Origin: Bos javanicus
Taxonomy: Eukaryota > Chordata > Mammalia > Artiodactyla > Bovidae
DNA: 64,000 bases
Assembly (NCBI RefSeq): GCF_032452875.1
Contig: NC_083868.1
Location: forward strand, 98,018,537-98,082,536
Direction: 5' to 3'
A program made the translations under genes and the position numbers. Numbering within the stretch: the first letter of the stretch is position 1; each line of letters begins with the position of its first letter. Positions 12,370-22,190 of this stretch are shown one piece after another. The notes beneath the pieces were generated by a model. That model had not been told where the DNA came from and ran no database searches. It saw only the letters and a list, made by a program, of their open reading frames with translations.

Positions 12370-13160
12370 GCAGTCAATAATGAAAATAGAAGAGGAGTAG
12401 GCTGACCCGGCTGCAGGCTGAGAGAGGTAAGGCAATTAGGTTGTTATGAGGCCTTCTGGACAAGCAGAGTCCTGATTTTACTGGCTTCGTGCTGACATGA
12501 CGTGTATGTCTGTTTTTTTTTTCTCCCCTAAAGAATGGAAAACATTGTACCTTCACAGAGTGATGGCAGTCTTGCTTCGCTTAAGACTTTATCCCCCTCC
12601 ACATGAGCAATTTGTCTTGCCTTTTCAGAAGGTGGGTAGAGGCAGATCACATTTGAAGTTTTCTAGCTATTCAGATTGACTAACATTTTTTCATCTCTGT
12701 GTTATGGTTTATTAGGGAAAATTCAGCACTTGGGCAATTGGTTTTCACTGTTTTCTCCCATGTTGGTTCAAGATAGACTAGGAGTAACATGTGTGCATGT
12801 TTCCTTAATTACTATATGGTGCAATGTCATTACCTACATTCACTTCAAGGCATTTCCTTGTATTTATATTTCATATTGGCTGGGCACGCTGTTTATTAAT
12901 TTTGCATGCATGCAGCTTAAAGACATTAGCCAGTCCACAGTAATGGCTGGCCTAACATCCATGTGCAAAAGTGGAATTCAGGAGATTAACTTGCATTTGA
13001 CCTACTTCAGCTCTCCTGGTAATGAGGGGTGCAGGGGCACAGAATTAATCTCTCTCAATTTGTGGCTCTCAGGGGGGCTGCTAAGTTTAGAGTGCTTGAA
13101 TTTTAAAAGTCTCCTGTTGTGCCGAGGAGTTTTTGTTACCCGGTAGAACTCTGTTCACTG
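12370..13160. other. candidate conserved noncoding element with long open frame
   Basis: Repeat-free block with complex composition. Visible motifs include TGACATGACGTG (CRE-like, 12494-12505), an octamer-like TTTTGCATGCATGC near 12900, TAAT/ATTA cores, and TTTGACCTAC (nuclear-receptor half-site) near 12997. The plus strand is open for 156 codons at 12676-13146, the longest frame outside repeats, but its protein is cysteine/phenylalanine-rich, shows no domain I know and lacks codon bias, so I do not call a gene. The pattern fits an enhancer or an exon of a noncoding transcript. Confidence 0.4.
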
Positions 13161-13191
13161 TTGTGATTGAAGTCCTGGTTTTATCTATTGC

Positions 13192-13210
13192 AATATTTGT
13201 GACAAATATT
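13192..13210. other. near-perfect palindrome
   Basis: AATATTTGT at 13192-13200 and ACAAATATT at 13202-13210 are exact inverted repeats around one G. It could be a dimeric transcription-factor site or chance in AT-rich DNA. Confidence 0.6.
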
Positions 13211-13469
13211 ATGAAGTTATGGAAAGTGAGTGAATTGTATGGTTTGGTTTAGAAAGTAAAATGGGAAAAACTTGGGTCAAACCTGTTGTGCCATGATGTT
13301 TTTTTTCTTCCTTATCCTTAAACTCTCATTTTGGCCAAAAATGCAAAAGGCTTTCAAACAGCTTTACAAATACATCAGAAGGTGTCTTTTATCGTCTATT
13401 TGTGATTCAGTACTAAAGCACTGCTGCTGGGAAGGTATAAGTCAAGTTGATATAATTTGGATTGATTTG

Positions 13470-13990
13470 CTTTTAAAAGCTTTGAAATGACAGTGCAATT
13501 ATTGCTATGATGCAGGTCCCTTACAACTGGATTAATGCATTTAATGAACAATTTGACTACATAATTTATTTCTGTGGCATTAACATTAACTGTTAAATGC
13601 CTTCATTCCCTAACAACCATATTAGTACTGTGATAATATCAGCAGTAGTCACAGGGATACACTCTAGATGAACCCCTCCATCCAATTTCAGTTCCAAATT
13701 CTCACTTTATTCCCACCAAGTTTTATTGTGTGGCAGATCAGCGGTAATCTGTGATATGAATGTCGCCTCTCTTGCTTTTCTTCCATTCATCCTTCAATCA
13801 GGTGAAGGGGCCAAAAGTTGACAGGAAGAATGTCCACCAGAAATCAAAATCTGAGTGCTCCCAAATCTGTATAATTGCTCCTCAAATTTTAGAAAGTGAC
13901 ATTGGCCATGCCCACATGCAGTGGTTTTCGTTTTGAGACAATTCATTCTGGCTAAACTCATCAATTATGCTGAAGGGACCATGCAAAGTC
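13470..13990. other. candidate conserved noncoding element
   Basis: Repeat-free, TAAT/ATTA-rich block. Closely spaced motifs include GCAATTATTGC (about 13495), GGATTAATGCATTTAATG (about 13529), GAACAATTTG (SOX-like, about 13546) and TTGACAGG (MEIS/TGIF-like, about 13818). Open frames are short. Together with 12370-13160 it makes about 1.6 kb with no insertion younger than MIR. Function is inference from motif density. Confidence 0.4.
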
Positions 13991-14069
13991 AATGGTTCCA
14001 AACTATAGATAGTGGTTCTGTAATTTTAGCTCTCTAGAAAGGGTCCTTTGAGAGAGCATCCTGATTAAC

Positions 14070-14165
14070 CCTTTGTTTTACTGATGAGGAAAATGGACCC
14101 AGAGAGATTCAAGGTCATTGGCTAGTTGGTGGCAAAACAAAGTCTAAAATTCAAGCTTTCTTTAC
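14070..14165 (-). mobile_element. MIR-family SINE fragment
   Basis: Antisense MIR core: TTTTACTGATGAGGAAAATG, then GAGAGATTCAAGGTCATTGG and a diverged promoter-proximal end. Confidence 0.7.
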
Positions 14166-15229
14166 TCTCAGGGTTTTCCCTGGAACTCTTCTTTGCAGAA
14201 TATGTAAGTTTACCCCATTTACATCTTCCAGTATTTGTCTAACTTGGGTACCCCATACTTTTTTGTCAGAAATATGAGAAACACTCAGTGGTTGATGTAG
14301 CTTTCATCAAAATATAGTTTTATGTTTAGCTCTGTGTTTATCTGGGAGACATTCTGAAAGATTAAGTGCCTGGAAAAATATCTTGCTATATTACAGCTTC
14401 TAGGACATTAAGTCTAACGTGATAATTTTATAAAAAACATGTATATGTAATCAACATGCTATAGACAAGTTTACACATACAGAGTATAGTATTCCAAATT
14501 ATACAGCTTGAAATATAAATAGTTACAAGCCTACCAAAATGTGAAATTTTGCTTTCATGCATTGCAAAGATCAGTCCTTTGATTTTTTTCATGCCAAAAA
14601 GGAAATATTTATAACACTGTAATATTTATAGCACTTACCAAAATGTAATGAGATTTTTATATTAGTTTCAAAGTTTTGAAACTAACATAAAACCAAGAAA
14701 TTGCCAATTTTATGTCTTCAAGTTAGAAAAGTTAGGTTATTTCATATTAGAAAAGCAGCACTTTGAGCCTCTCATTTGGTAACTTTAAAGCAAAGGTTTT
14801 AGGCAGTAAATTTGAATGTTAATAGTGTTTAATAATTTCAAGGATGGTACTGCAAAGTGCTTACTAATTGAAGGGTGTTCAGACCAGAGTATTTTATCTC
14901 TTTAACATATGTCAGTTGGTCCTTTAAAGAGATTTATTGAAATTAATATGTTCTAAAGAGTTGAGTGCCAAGCAGCATATATTTTTACATATGGAAAAAT
15001 AAATTTGAAATTGCACAGTACATAAAAGGTTTTGAAAATGGTTATAGCGATTTGTTTAGGCACTGATTTAAATTTAAATGAACAGCAGCACTAAGATTTA
15101 ATTTTCTGTTTGTTTAGCTATTAAAAAAGATATTTAACAAAAGTTTTTGTAGAACCCAGCTCTTAGCCTTTTTTTTTTTTTTTTGGTAATACAACATCCC
15201 TTTTTAATTCTGGTGAGTCAGGGGGAATT
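14166..15229. other. AT-rich non-repetitive DNA with a palindrome
   Basis: No repeat family or gene recognised apart from the inverted repeat at 14655-14692 and a T homopolymer at about 15169-15184. Confidence 0.5.
14655..14692. repeat. 38-bp imperfect palindrome
   Basis: Centre lies between 14673 and 14674. The inner arms TTAGTTTCAAA and TTTGAAACTAA pair over 11 bp around a G-T centre. After an A-C mismatch at 14661/14686, six further A-T pairs extend to 14655 and 14692. The loop is essentially zero, so it would form a cruciform rather than a typical RNA hairpin. Confidence 0.85.
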
Positions 15230-15560
15230 CATAGCTCTGAGGACAGAGCCTAAGTGTGGAGTTAATGTGCAGCAGCCTTACTCCCTGGACCCTAAGATGC
15301 TGGAGCTGCTTGCTGCACTTCTCAAGCAGCTGCCAACATTGTCAGCACTGATCTGTCAGTAAGGATTTCTCCTGGCAAAACTCTGAAGCTACTTTCTGAC
15401 ATCTTCAACAAACTAATTGTTGTCTCCTGCCTCTGCGAGCCCTCTGAAGTCCCAACGAGTTAGTGTCTTCTCAAGAGATGAGAAAAAGGACTCACAAAAT
15501 CAATTTATCAGGCTATTACGCATTGTCATCAACGAAAACAAAAACCTGCTAAAGACAGGA
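15230..15560. other. candidate conserved noncoding element
   Basis: Repeat-free block richer in GC than its surroundings. It has E-box motifs (CAAGCAGCTGCC near 15324), an AP-1-like GTGAGTCAGG near 15215, CTAATTGTTG near 15414 and a CAGCAG-type run near 15271. No frame is convincingly coding. Regulatory function is inferred from texture only. Confidence 0.3.
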
Positions 15561-17229
15561 GAAAAAGTAGAAGAAATGGGTCTTTGAGAAAAGGTTACAG
15601 AACATCCATCTTCTCTCCTCTTCTGATTGTTCTCTTTCTTTGCCCATTTTCATACCCGTTTCCCTCTGCTAAAAGACACTTTATGACAAGCATTGTAATC
15701 TCTTTAGAACGGAGGGGAACCTCTTCTTTAGGATACAATCTTTGCAAGTTGTGAGTGACAGTGGGAAAGGGTCCAATTGCCACTGAGGACACCAGGCAAT
15801 AAATCATCCTCCCCTGGCATCAGCTGGCTGGACCAATCCCCACTTCCTGAGTGAGTACCAGGGTCTAGATGTGACAAAACAGCTATTGTCAGCTCCTCGT
15901 GGCCACATTCCCACTTTCTATTGAGATTTTCAGTTTACTGAAGACTGTAGTAGTGCGAAGCATATTGGGAAGGAATATTTAAGTAACTACCATTGGAAAG
16001 GGAAATAGTCTTGCATTAAATAACTATCACAATATTCATATAAGGGCACAATTATGGGAGGGGAACCCTCTGTTTTCATTTTAAATATCATCAAGCAGTT
16101 GTTTATTACCATTAGAATATGTGTATTTCCAATTTAAAAAATATATCTGTTTAAGTATATAGAGTAGTCCTCTAAGTAACTTAAAACAATGTACAGTTGC
16201 CCAGGTGAAAATTCAATAAGTAATATGGAAAGATGGATTGCTTATAGTAATAATTCATAATTTGGTAGAGTTAGGGCATTTTTCAATAGGTGGTTACTTT
16301 TCATTGCAGTGATTAAGTTTAGATATACTCTTACTATTAATATGTTTGCAGAATGTTGTAAGGGGCAAACTGATTTCCAATTGTTTTCTGAATACAAATT
16401 AAAAACCATTAAAAATGCCAACTACAGTGGTTATTTTATGTATAATTAAAAATAATATAAAATAATCCAAAATTTAGTAAGAAATAAAATTTTACCATAA
16501 CAGATATTTAAATATTATTCTTATTTTATAAGATCTTATTTTATGATAAATCATAAAATAATGGGATAAATATTGAAATATGAGATTTTTTAAATAGTCT
16601 CATAATGATTGAATTTACTTTTAAATTCTTCTTGGAAAAATATATAAAGAATATAGCTCTAGGGTCTTTACCATGTACTGTTTTGCATGGTGAAAAACTT
16701 TTCCTTTGTTTTTTGAGAACTTCTATTTTTAGCGTTATTTTCTCAGTGAGAGACAATGACTTAAAGTAGAGGTATTTGAATAATTAATTGGTCAAATACT
16801 AAGAAAAGTGAAAATTCAGAAGAAAAATCTTTAATTTACATAATGATAAAAAACTGAAAAGTGAAAATATGTTCTGTCATTCTAATCTCATTCATAAATA
16901 TTTTTGATAACTTACTATGTCTCTCTAATGCTCAGAATAATTCCAATTTTTGTTACTATATGGACAAAATATCTGGCTAATTGGAAGATTTTTTTTTTTT
17001 TTTTTTTGGTTTCACCTGCCTGTTTCATGTAGACATGGCTCATTTCTATTTCTTTCTGCAAAAACTGTATTCTTGCCCAAGTTACCTGTCAGTCTCTCTT
17101 ATGATTATGAAGAATACCTTGCATGAGAGGTGATGGATTTCCTTTTACCTCCTAAATCAGCTCTAGCTGTCACATTCAAGTTGAAACACTTTCATTATTG
17201 TAAAATACACACAATGCAGATGATATGCT
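15561..17229. other. AT-rich non-repetitive DNA, no gene seen
   Basis: Unique-looking sequence with a T19 run at 16989-17007 and strongly A/T-rich 16400-16900. I recognise no repeat family, RNA gene or exon. Confidence 0.5.
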
Positions 17230-17730
17230 TCTTCACTATTTAGTAACAAAAGGCTAACAGTGTTTTAAAACCGTTTAATTGTGTAGAAAGCTGCACCTGG
17301 TGCTTTTTTGTTTCCCCTTTCTCGTAACAACCAGTGATTAACTGCTATCTTTTAATATTTTTTGGTTGACAGTGATAATACTGAAGGCAATCTGGCACTG
17401 TGAATTCATAGTCAAATGGTGACACCAACCAGATGAGATGATGGTGTACCTCGCTCCATGACAGTTCTATCTCAGTTCATCATCTTAACTAAAAAATAAT
17501 CCTATCTAACTTGAAATCCACAGCAGCTATAAGTAGAAAATAAATCCAAACCACAGCTCAGACTTGTAACCTAACAGCTATCATAAATAATCAGAGCCTA
17601 TTTGAAGGTGGAAGATGGGACATTAGAAGCTATTTACACCACTAGAGTGATGCCATCGATCAGTAGCGGCAACCCGTAGATAAGGCTCCTATGATGTCAT
17701 GGTTATTTATGATGGGCATTGACAGTAAAG
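17230..17730. other. candidate conserved noncoding element
   Basis: Repeat-free complex sequence. It has an uncommon cluster of intact CpGs (ATCGATCAGTAGCGGCAACC at 17656-17675) and several short repeated regulatory-type words (CAGCTAT; ATGATGTCATGG near 17691). No open frame of note. Regulatory function is inferred. Confidence 0.3.
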
Positions 17731-18274
17731 CTACTATGGAATTTTCTCCTCAGACAGCTTCATTCATTTTTGTTTGTGATGCATTTTGTTGTTAAAGAAG
17801 CAATCAATAGCAAAATTGTGGTGATAAAAGTATTACTTGTTAAATATGTGAAAAATGCTGCATGTATGTAGGAATGTGGGCAAAGATGAAGAATTTAAAA
17901 ACTCACTTGCAGTGTTTACGTTTCCCAGCTACAAAATACTCAGTAGATTCATTTCACTTGTCTTGGGCTTTAAAATGTGGTCCACTTGTTCTGATGCTTC
18001 CATCTTATTCTCTTGCTGGAAAGCAAGGTTAAAATGCTGTGGGGTCCCCCTGTTCCACACCAAATAACTGACTTACATGAATAATGTAAAATTTAATTGG
18101 AGATATGGCTGGTGATAAAATAAATGCTCATTACTTCCTACAGTACCACTCTGTAGGAGAGACATTGGAGATTTCTGTTTCATTTTTTGATGCGATTTTT
18201 ACTTGTTTTTTATTTTTCTTCCTTTTCACAGTTCAACTTCTGCTACTCAGAATATTCATTAGACCAGTTCTTCG

Positions 18275-18430
18275 TGTGCTTAAAGTACATAGGAATCACC
18301 ATGAATATTGTTAAAATGCAGTTTCTGATTCAGTAGGTCTGAGATGGAGCCTGAAGTCCAGCATTTCTAATAAGCTCCCAGGTGATGTGAGGATGCTGGT
18401 ACAGGAATCACACTTTAAGCAGCAAGAAAT
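18275..18430 (+). mobile_element. MER5A-like hAT MITE
   Basis: Diverged MER5A: TAGGAATCACCATGAATATT, TTTCTGATTCAGTAGGTCTG, then AATAAGCTCCCAGGTGATGT and an end resembling GGAATCACACTTTAAG. Non-autonomous, noncoding and old (shared by placental mammals). Confidence 0.8.
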
Positions 18431-18519
18431 TAGAGAAAGTGGTTCTTTCCATACCTTTCAGGCTGCCCTCCAGATTACTTGGCTCTGTTTTAAATGGATG
18501 TTTCCCCCATTAGTGTAGA

Positions 18520-18662
18520 GCAGTGGTTCTCAACCTTACGCTGTTTAGAGTCTAATGGAGAACCTGCTTAAACATAGATGGCTGTGCCCTTCGAAGTTTT
18601 CTGATTCAGTAGGTCTTGGGTGGGCCAAGACTTTGCATTGCTAAGAAATTCCAAGTAACCAT
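18520..18662 (+). mobile_element. second MER5A-like hAT MITE
   Basis: Starts with the typical end AGCAGTGGTTCTCAACC and includes CTGATTCAGTAGGTCTTGGG. It lies about 90 bp after the first copy in the same orientation. Confidence 0.75.
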
Positions 18663-18680
18663 CTTTTAAAAGCTCTTGAT

Positions 18681-19105
18681 GTTGTAGTTGTTCATTGTTC
18701 AGTCACTAAACTGTGTCCAACTCTCTGCAACCCCATGTACTGCAGCAATTAGGCTTTTCTGTCCTTCACCATCTCCCAGACTTTGCTCAAAGTCATGTTC
18801 ATTGAGTTGGTGTTGCTATCTAACTATTTCATCCTCTGTCGCCCCCTTCTCCTCCTAACCCTGAAACTTGCCCAGCATCAGGGTCCTTTCCAATAAGTTG
18901 GCTCTTCACATCAGGTGGCCAAAGTATTGAAACTTCAGCTTCAGCATCAGTCCTTCCAATGAATATTCAGGGTTGATTTCCTTTAGGATTGACTGATTTG
19001 ATCTCCTTGCTGTCCAAGGGATTCTCAAGAGTCTTCTCCAACACCACAGTTTGAAAGTATCAATTCTTTGGTGCTCAACCTTCTTTATGGACTCTTACTT
19101 TAGCA
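18681..19105 (-). mobile_element. BovB (RTE) LINE 3'-end fragment
   Basis: Antisense 3' end of an older BovB. The plus strand begins GTTGTTCATTGTTCAGTCAC and runs through the complement of the ORF C-terminus (TGGCCAAAGTATTGAAACTT, GTCCAAGGGATTCTCAAGAG, TCTTCTCCAACACCACAG). Clearly diverged from the copy at 20327-21980, so an older insertion. No frame survives. Confidence 0.9.
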
Positions 19106-19180
19106 CTGAATTCATACAACCCTTGGAGCCCATATATGATGCTGGCAAGGTGGTAGGCTGTAACACAAATAATTAAATAG

Positions 19181-19455
19181 CTGCTGCTGCTGCTAAGTAG
19201 TTTCAGTCGTGTCCGACTCTGTGCAACCCCGTAGACGGCAGCCCACCTGGCTCCCCCATCCCTGGGATTCTCCAGTCAAGAACACTGGAGTGGGCTGCCA
19301 TTTCCTTCTCCAATGCATGAAAGGGAAAAGTGGAAGTGAAGTGGCTCAGTGGTGTCCGACTCTTGGCGACCCCGTGGACTGCAGCCTCCCAGGCTCCTCC
19401 ATCCATGGGATTTTCTAGGCAAGAGTACTGGAGTGGGGTGCCATTGCCTTCTCCA
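19181..19455 (-). mobile_element. BOV-A2 SINE
   Basis: Antisense dimer. The CTG run at 19181-19195 is the complement of the AGC tail; two monomers follow, separated by the CAATGCATGAAAGGG linker, ending GCCATTGCCTTCTCC. A 10-bp target-site duplication AATTAAATAG is present at 19171-19180 and 19456-19465. Confidence 0.95.
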
Positions 19456-19465
19456 AATTAAATAG

Positions 19466-19570
19466 CAGAGATGAATAAATATTTGTTGAGTATCTACTAT
19501 GTTTGAGGTATTTTATGGAGCTCACAACCTTCCTTATCTCATTTACCTCACCAAATCACCCTAATTTATT
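19466..19570 (-). mobile_element. MIR/L2 3'-tail fragment
   Basis: Antisense tail: AATATTTGTTGAGTATCTAC, TATGTTTGAGG, then CTTATCTCATTTACCTCACC. MIR and L2 share this tail, so the family is not resolved. Confidence 0.55.
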
Positions 19571-19983
19571 TGATATTTATCATGTAACTACTCTATTTAT
19601 ACAATATTTTCTAGAAATCATTTTGAATGCAGGGTGACTGCATTCAAATAGAATAGAAATAGAACTCTCAAACCGTTTCTTCCTATGTGATTCCAAACTT
19701 CTATTCTGAGAACGTGAAAATATAGCTCCCCCTCTATCCCTTTTGTGCTATTGTCCTCACCCTGATCTGCTACTGCATTATGGACAATGATCAAAGAAGC
19801 GTAATTCCTACCTTCTAGGTGTTTGCAATCTGGTGAGGGGGAGGCAGGGATTCTGCAAAGATAGTTGGTGATATCACAGCAGAATAAAACGCTGTGTGTG
19901 GCAACACGGCCCCATAAAGAGGACTGAGATCCATCTCACACTTTCTCCCTTTCCTCTTATTTTCTTGAAGTTTCCATCTTCCC

Positions 19984-19984
<1 letters not shown>

Positions 19985-20028
<44 letters not shown>
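19985..20028 (+). repeat. (AC)22 microsatellite
   Basis: Uninterrupted dinucleotide repeat of 22 AC units. Long pure AC arrays are usually length-polymorphic in ruminants. Confidence 0.98.
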
Positions 20029-20030
<2 letters not shown>

Positions 20031-20164
20031 CTAAGCATAGACACACTTCTCAAATATGCATAATGATTGATTGATTCAGCAAAAAAATTGTTCTCTCTAA
20101 GAAGGTTTCTTTGCCTTAAAATTACTTACTTTGTCTCATGGCCCAATTTGCATTTCAATTCAGT

Positions 20165-20326
20165 AGTTCTCTATGAAATGCCTAGCACCCCAGGCACTTG
20201 GGGCCTGGTGGGTGGGATTCAGGACAGCCCAGCTCTTTGGAGTTGACAGTCTAGGTGAGGAGATGTCCAAACCAACAGGCAGTTAGGGCATGCAAGATGA
20301 TAATTATTATAGGGCTATGGGACGGA
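20165..20326 (-). mobile_element. L2 LINE 3'-end, left half (split by BovB)
   Basis: Diverged antisense L2 3' UTR, with the segment AGTTGACAGTCTAGGTGAGG corresponding to the complement of the L2 block that reads like CTAGACTGTAAGCTCC. The L2 is colinear with 21991-22190 on the other side of the BovB. Confidence 0.5.
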
Positions 20327-21980
20327 AAGATGGGCTCAACAAAGGACAGAAATGGTGTGGACCTAACAGAAGCAGAAGATATTAAGAAGAGGTGGCAAGA
20401 ATACGCAAAAGAACTATACAAAAAAAGATCTTCATGACCCAGATAATCATGATGGTGTGATCACTTACCTAGAGCCAGACATCCTGGAATGTGAAGTCAG
20501 ATGGGCCTTAGGAAGCATCACTATGAAGAAAGCTAGTGGAGGTGATGGAATTCCAGTTGAGCTATTTCAACTCCTAAAAGATGATGCTGTGCAAGTGCTG
20601 CATTCAATATGCCAGCAAATTTGGAAAACTCAGCAGTGGCCACAGGACTGGAAAAGGTCAGTTTTCATTCCAATCCAAAAGAAAGGCGATGCCAAAGAAT
20701 GCTCAAACTGCCGCACAATGGCACTCATCTCACATGCTAGTAAAGAAATGATCAAAATTCTCTAAGCCAGGGTTCAACAATATGTGAACTGTGAACTTCC
20801 AGAAGTTCAAGCTGGTTTTAGAAAAGGCAGAGGAACCAGACATCAAATTGCCAGCATCCTCTGGATCATCAAAAAAGTGAGAGAGTTCCAGAAAAACATC
20901 TATTTCTTCTTTATTGACTAAGCCAAAGCCTTTGACTCTGAGGATCACAACAAACTGTGGAAAATTCTTCAAGAGATGGGCATACCAGACCGCCTGACCT
21001 GCCTCCTGAGAAATCTGTATGCAGGTCTGGAAGTAACAGTTAGAACTGGACATGGAACAACAGACTGGTTCCAAATAGGAAAAGGAGTACGTCAAGGCTG
21101 TATATTGTCACCCTGCTTATTTAACTTACATGCAGAGTACATCATGAGAAACGCTGGGCTGGATGAAGCACAAGCTGGTATCAAGATTGCTGGGAGAAAT
21201 ATCAATAACCTCAGATATGCAGATGACACCACCCTTATGGCAGAAAGTGAAAGAGCGTCTTGATGAAAGTGAAAGAGGAGAGTGAAAAAGTTGGCTTAAA
21301 GCTCAACATTCAGAAAACTAAGATCATGGTATCTGGTCCCATCACCTCATGGGAAATAGATGGGGAAACTGGAAACAGTGTCAGACTTTATTTTGGGGGC
21401 ACTCCAATATCACTGCAGATGGTGACTGCAGCCATGAGATTAAAAGACGCTTGCTCCTTGGACAAAAAGCTATGACCAACCTAGACAGCATATTAAAAAG
21501 CAGAGACATTACTTTGCCAACAAATGTCCATCTGGTCAAGGCTGTGGTTTTTCCAGTGGTCATGTATGGATGTGAGAGTTGGACTGTAAAGAAAGCTGAG
21601 CACCGAAGAATTGATGCTTTTGAACTGTGGTGTTGGAGAAGACTCTTGAGAGTCCCTTGGACTGCAAGGAGATCCAACCAGTCCATCCTAAAGGAAATCA
21701 GTCCTGAATATTCATTGGAAGGACTGATGTTGAAGCTGAAACTCCAATACTTTGGCCACTTGATGCGAAGAACTAACTCATTGGAAAAGATCCTGATGGT
21801 GGGAAAGATTGAGGGCAGGAAGAGAAGGGGATGACAGAGGATGAAATGGATGGCATCACTGACTCAATGTACATGAGTCTGAGTAAACTCCTGGAATTGG
21901 TGATGGACAGGGAGACCTGGCGTGCTGCAGTCCATGGGGTGGCAAAGAGTCGGACACTACTGAGCAACTGAACTGAACTG
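20327..21980 (+). mobile_element. BovB (RTE-clade) LINE, 5'-truncated
   Basis: About 1.65 kb of a BovB non-LTR retrotransposon. The endonuclease half is missing; the remainder covers the reverse transcriptase, C-terminal region and 3' end, finishing in the AACTGAACTGAACTG repeat. The target-site duplication is ATGGGACGGA (20317-20326) and ATGGGATGGA (21981-21990), one mismatch. The 5' truncation is the usual outcome of incomplete target-primed reverse transcription. Retroposition happened into an L2. Confidence 0.96.
20340..21840 (+). pseudogene. BovB reverse transcriptase, inactivated
   Basis: Degenerate coding region of the BovB ORF2. The open segments are 20457-20765 (start of the RT domain, with LGSITMKKASGGDGIP), 20976-21263 (RT core, with GVRQGCILSP and the catalytic YADD box, codons at 21216-21227) and 21349-21834 (C-terminal region after the RT, with WRRLLRVPWTARRSNQSI). 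The frame is broken by stops at about 20763 and 20920 and by a small deletion near 21255 that loses a few codons' worth of bases and shifts frame. The endonuclease domain is absent. It cannot make an active enzyme. Confidence 0.95.
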
Positions 21981-21990
21981 ATGGGATGGA

Positions 21991-22190
21991 GCTTCATTTT
22001 TTAGGCCTCCAGGATACTTCTTGGGGGAAATGAAATTTCAGCTAGTGTCTGAAGAACAAGTAGAAGTTGAAGGGATCAGGGGTCAAATGGGGTGGTAGGA
22101 ACTGGAAAGGGGAGTTGGAACAGCTTGTTGAAGAGCCCTGAATGCTGAGAGGAGACGAGGCACGTTGAATATGCTCAGGTTGTTTGCTGT
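21991..22190 (-). mobile_element. L2 LINE fragment, right half (split by BovB)
   Basis: Continues the antisense L2 of 20165-20326: AAATTTCAGCTAGTGTCTGA corresponds to the L2 block usually read on this strand as a diverged 'gagctgagacctgaagga'. Low but colinear similarity on both sides of the BovB supports a single interrupted host element. Confidence 0.5.

Noticed and set aside
12676..13146. 156-codon plus-strand open frame
   Set aside because: Not called as a gene: unrecognised composition-driven protein in what looks like a noncoding element. Kept only as a finding.
19985..20028. Reverse-strand frame of valine and cysteine over the AC repeat
   Set aside because: Pure microsatellite translation.
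20730..21095. 121-codon reverse-strand frame
   Set aside because: Antisense shadow of the BovB reverse transcriptase.
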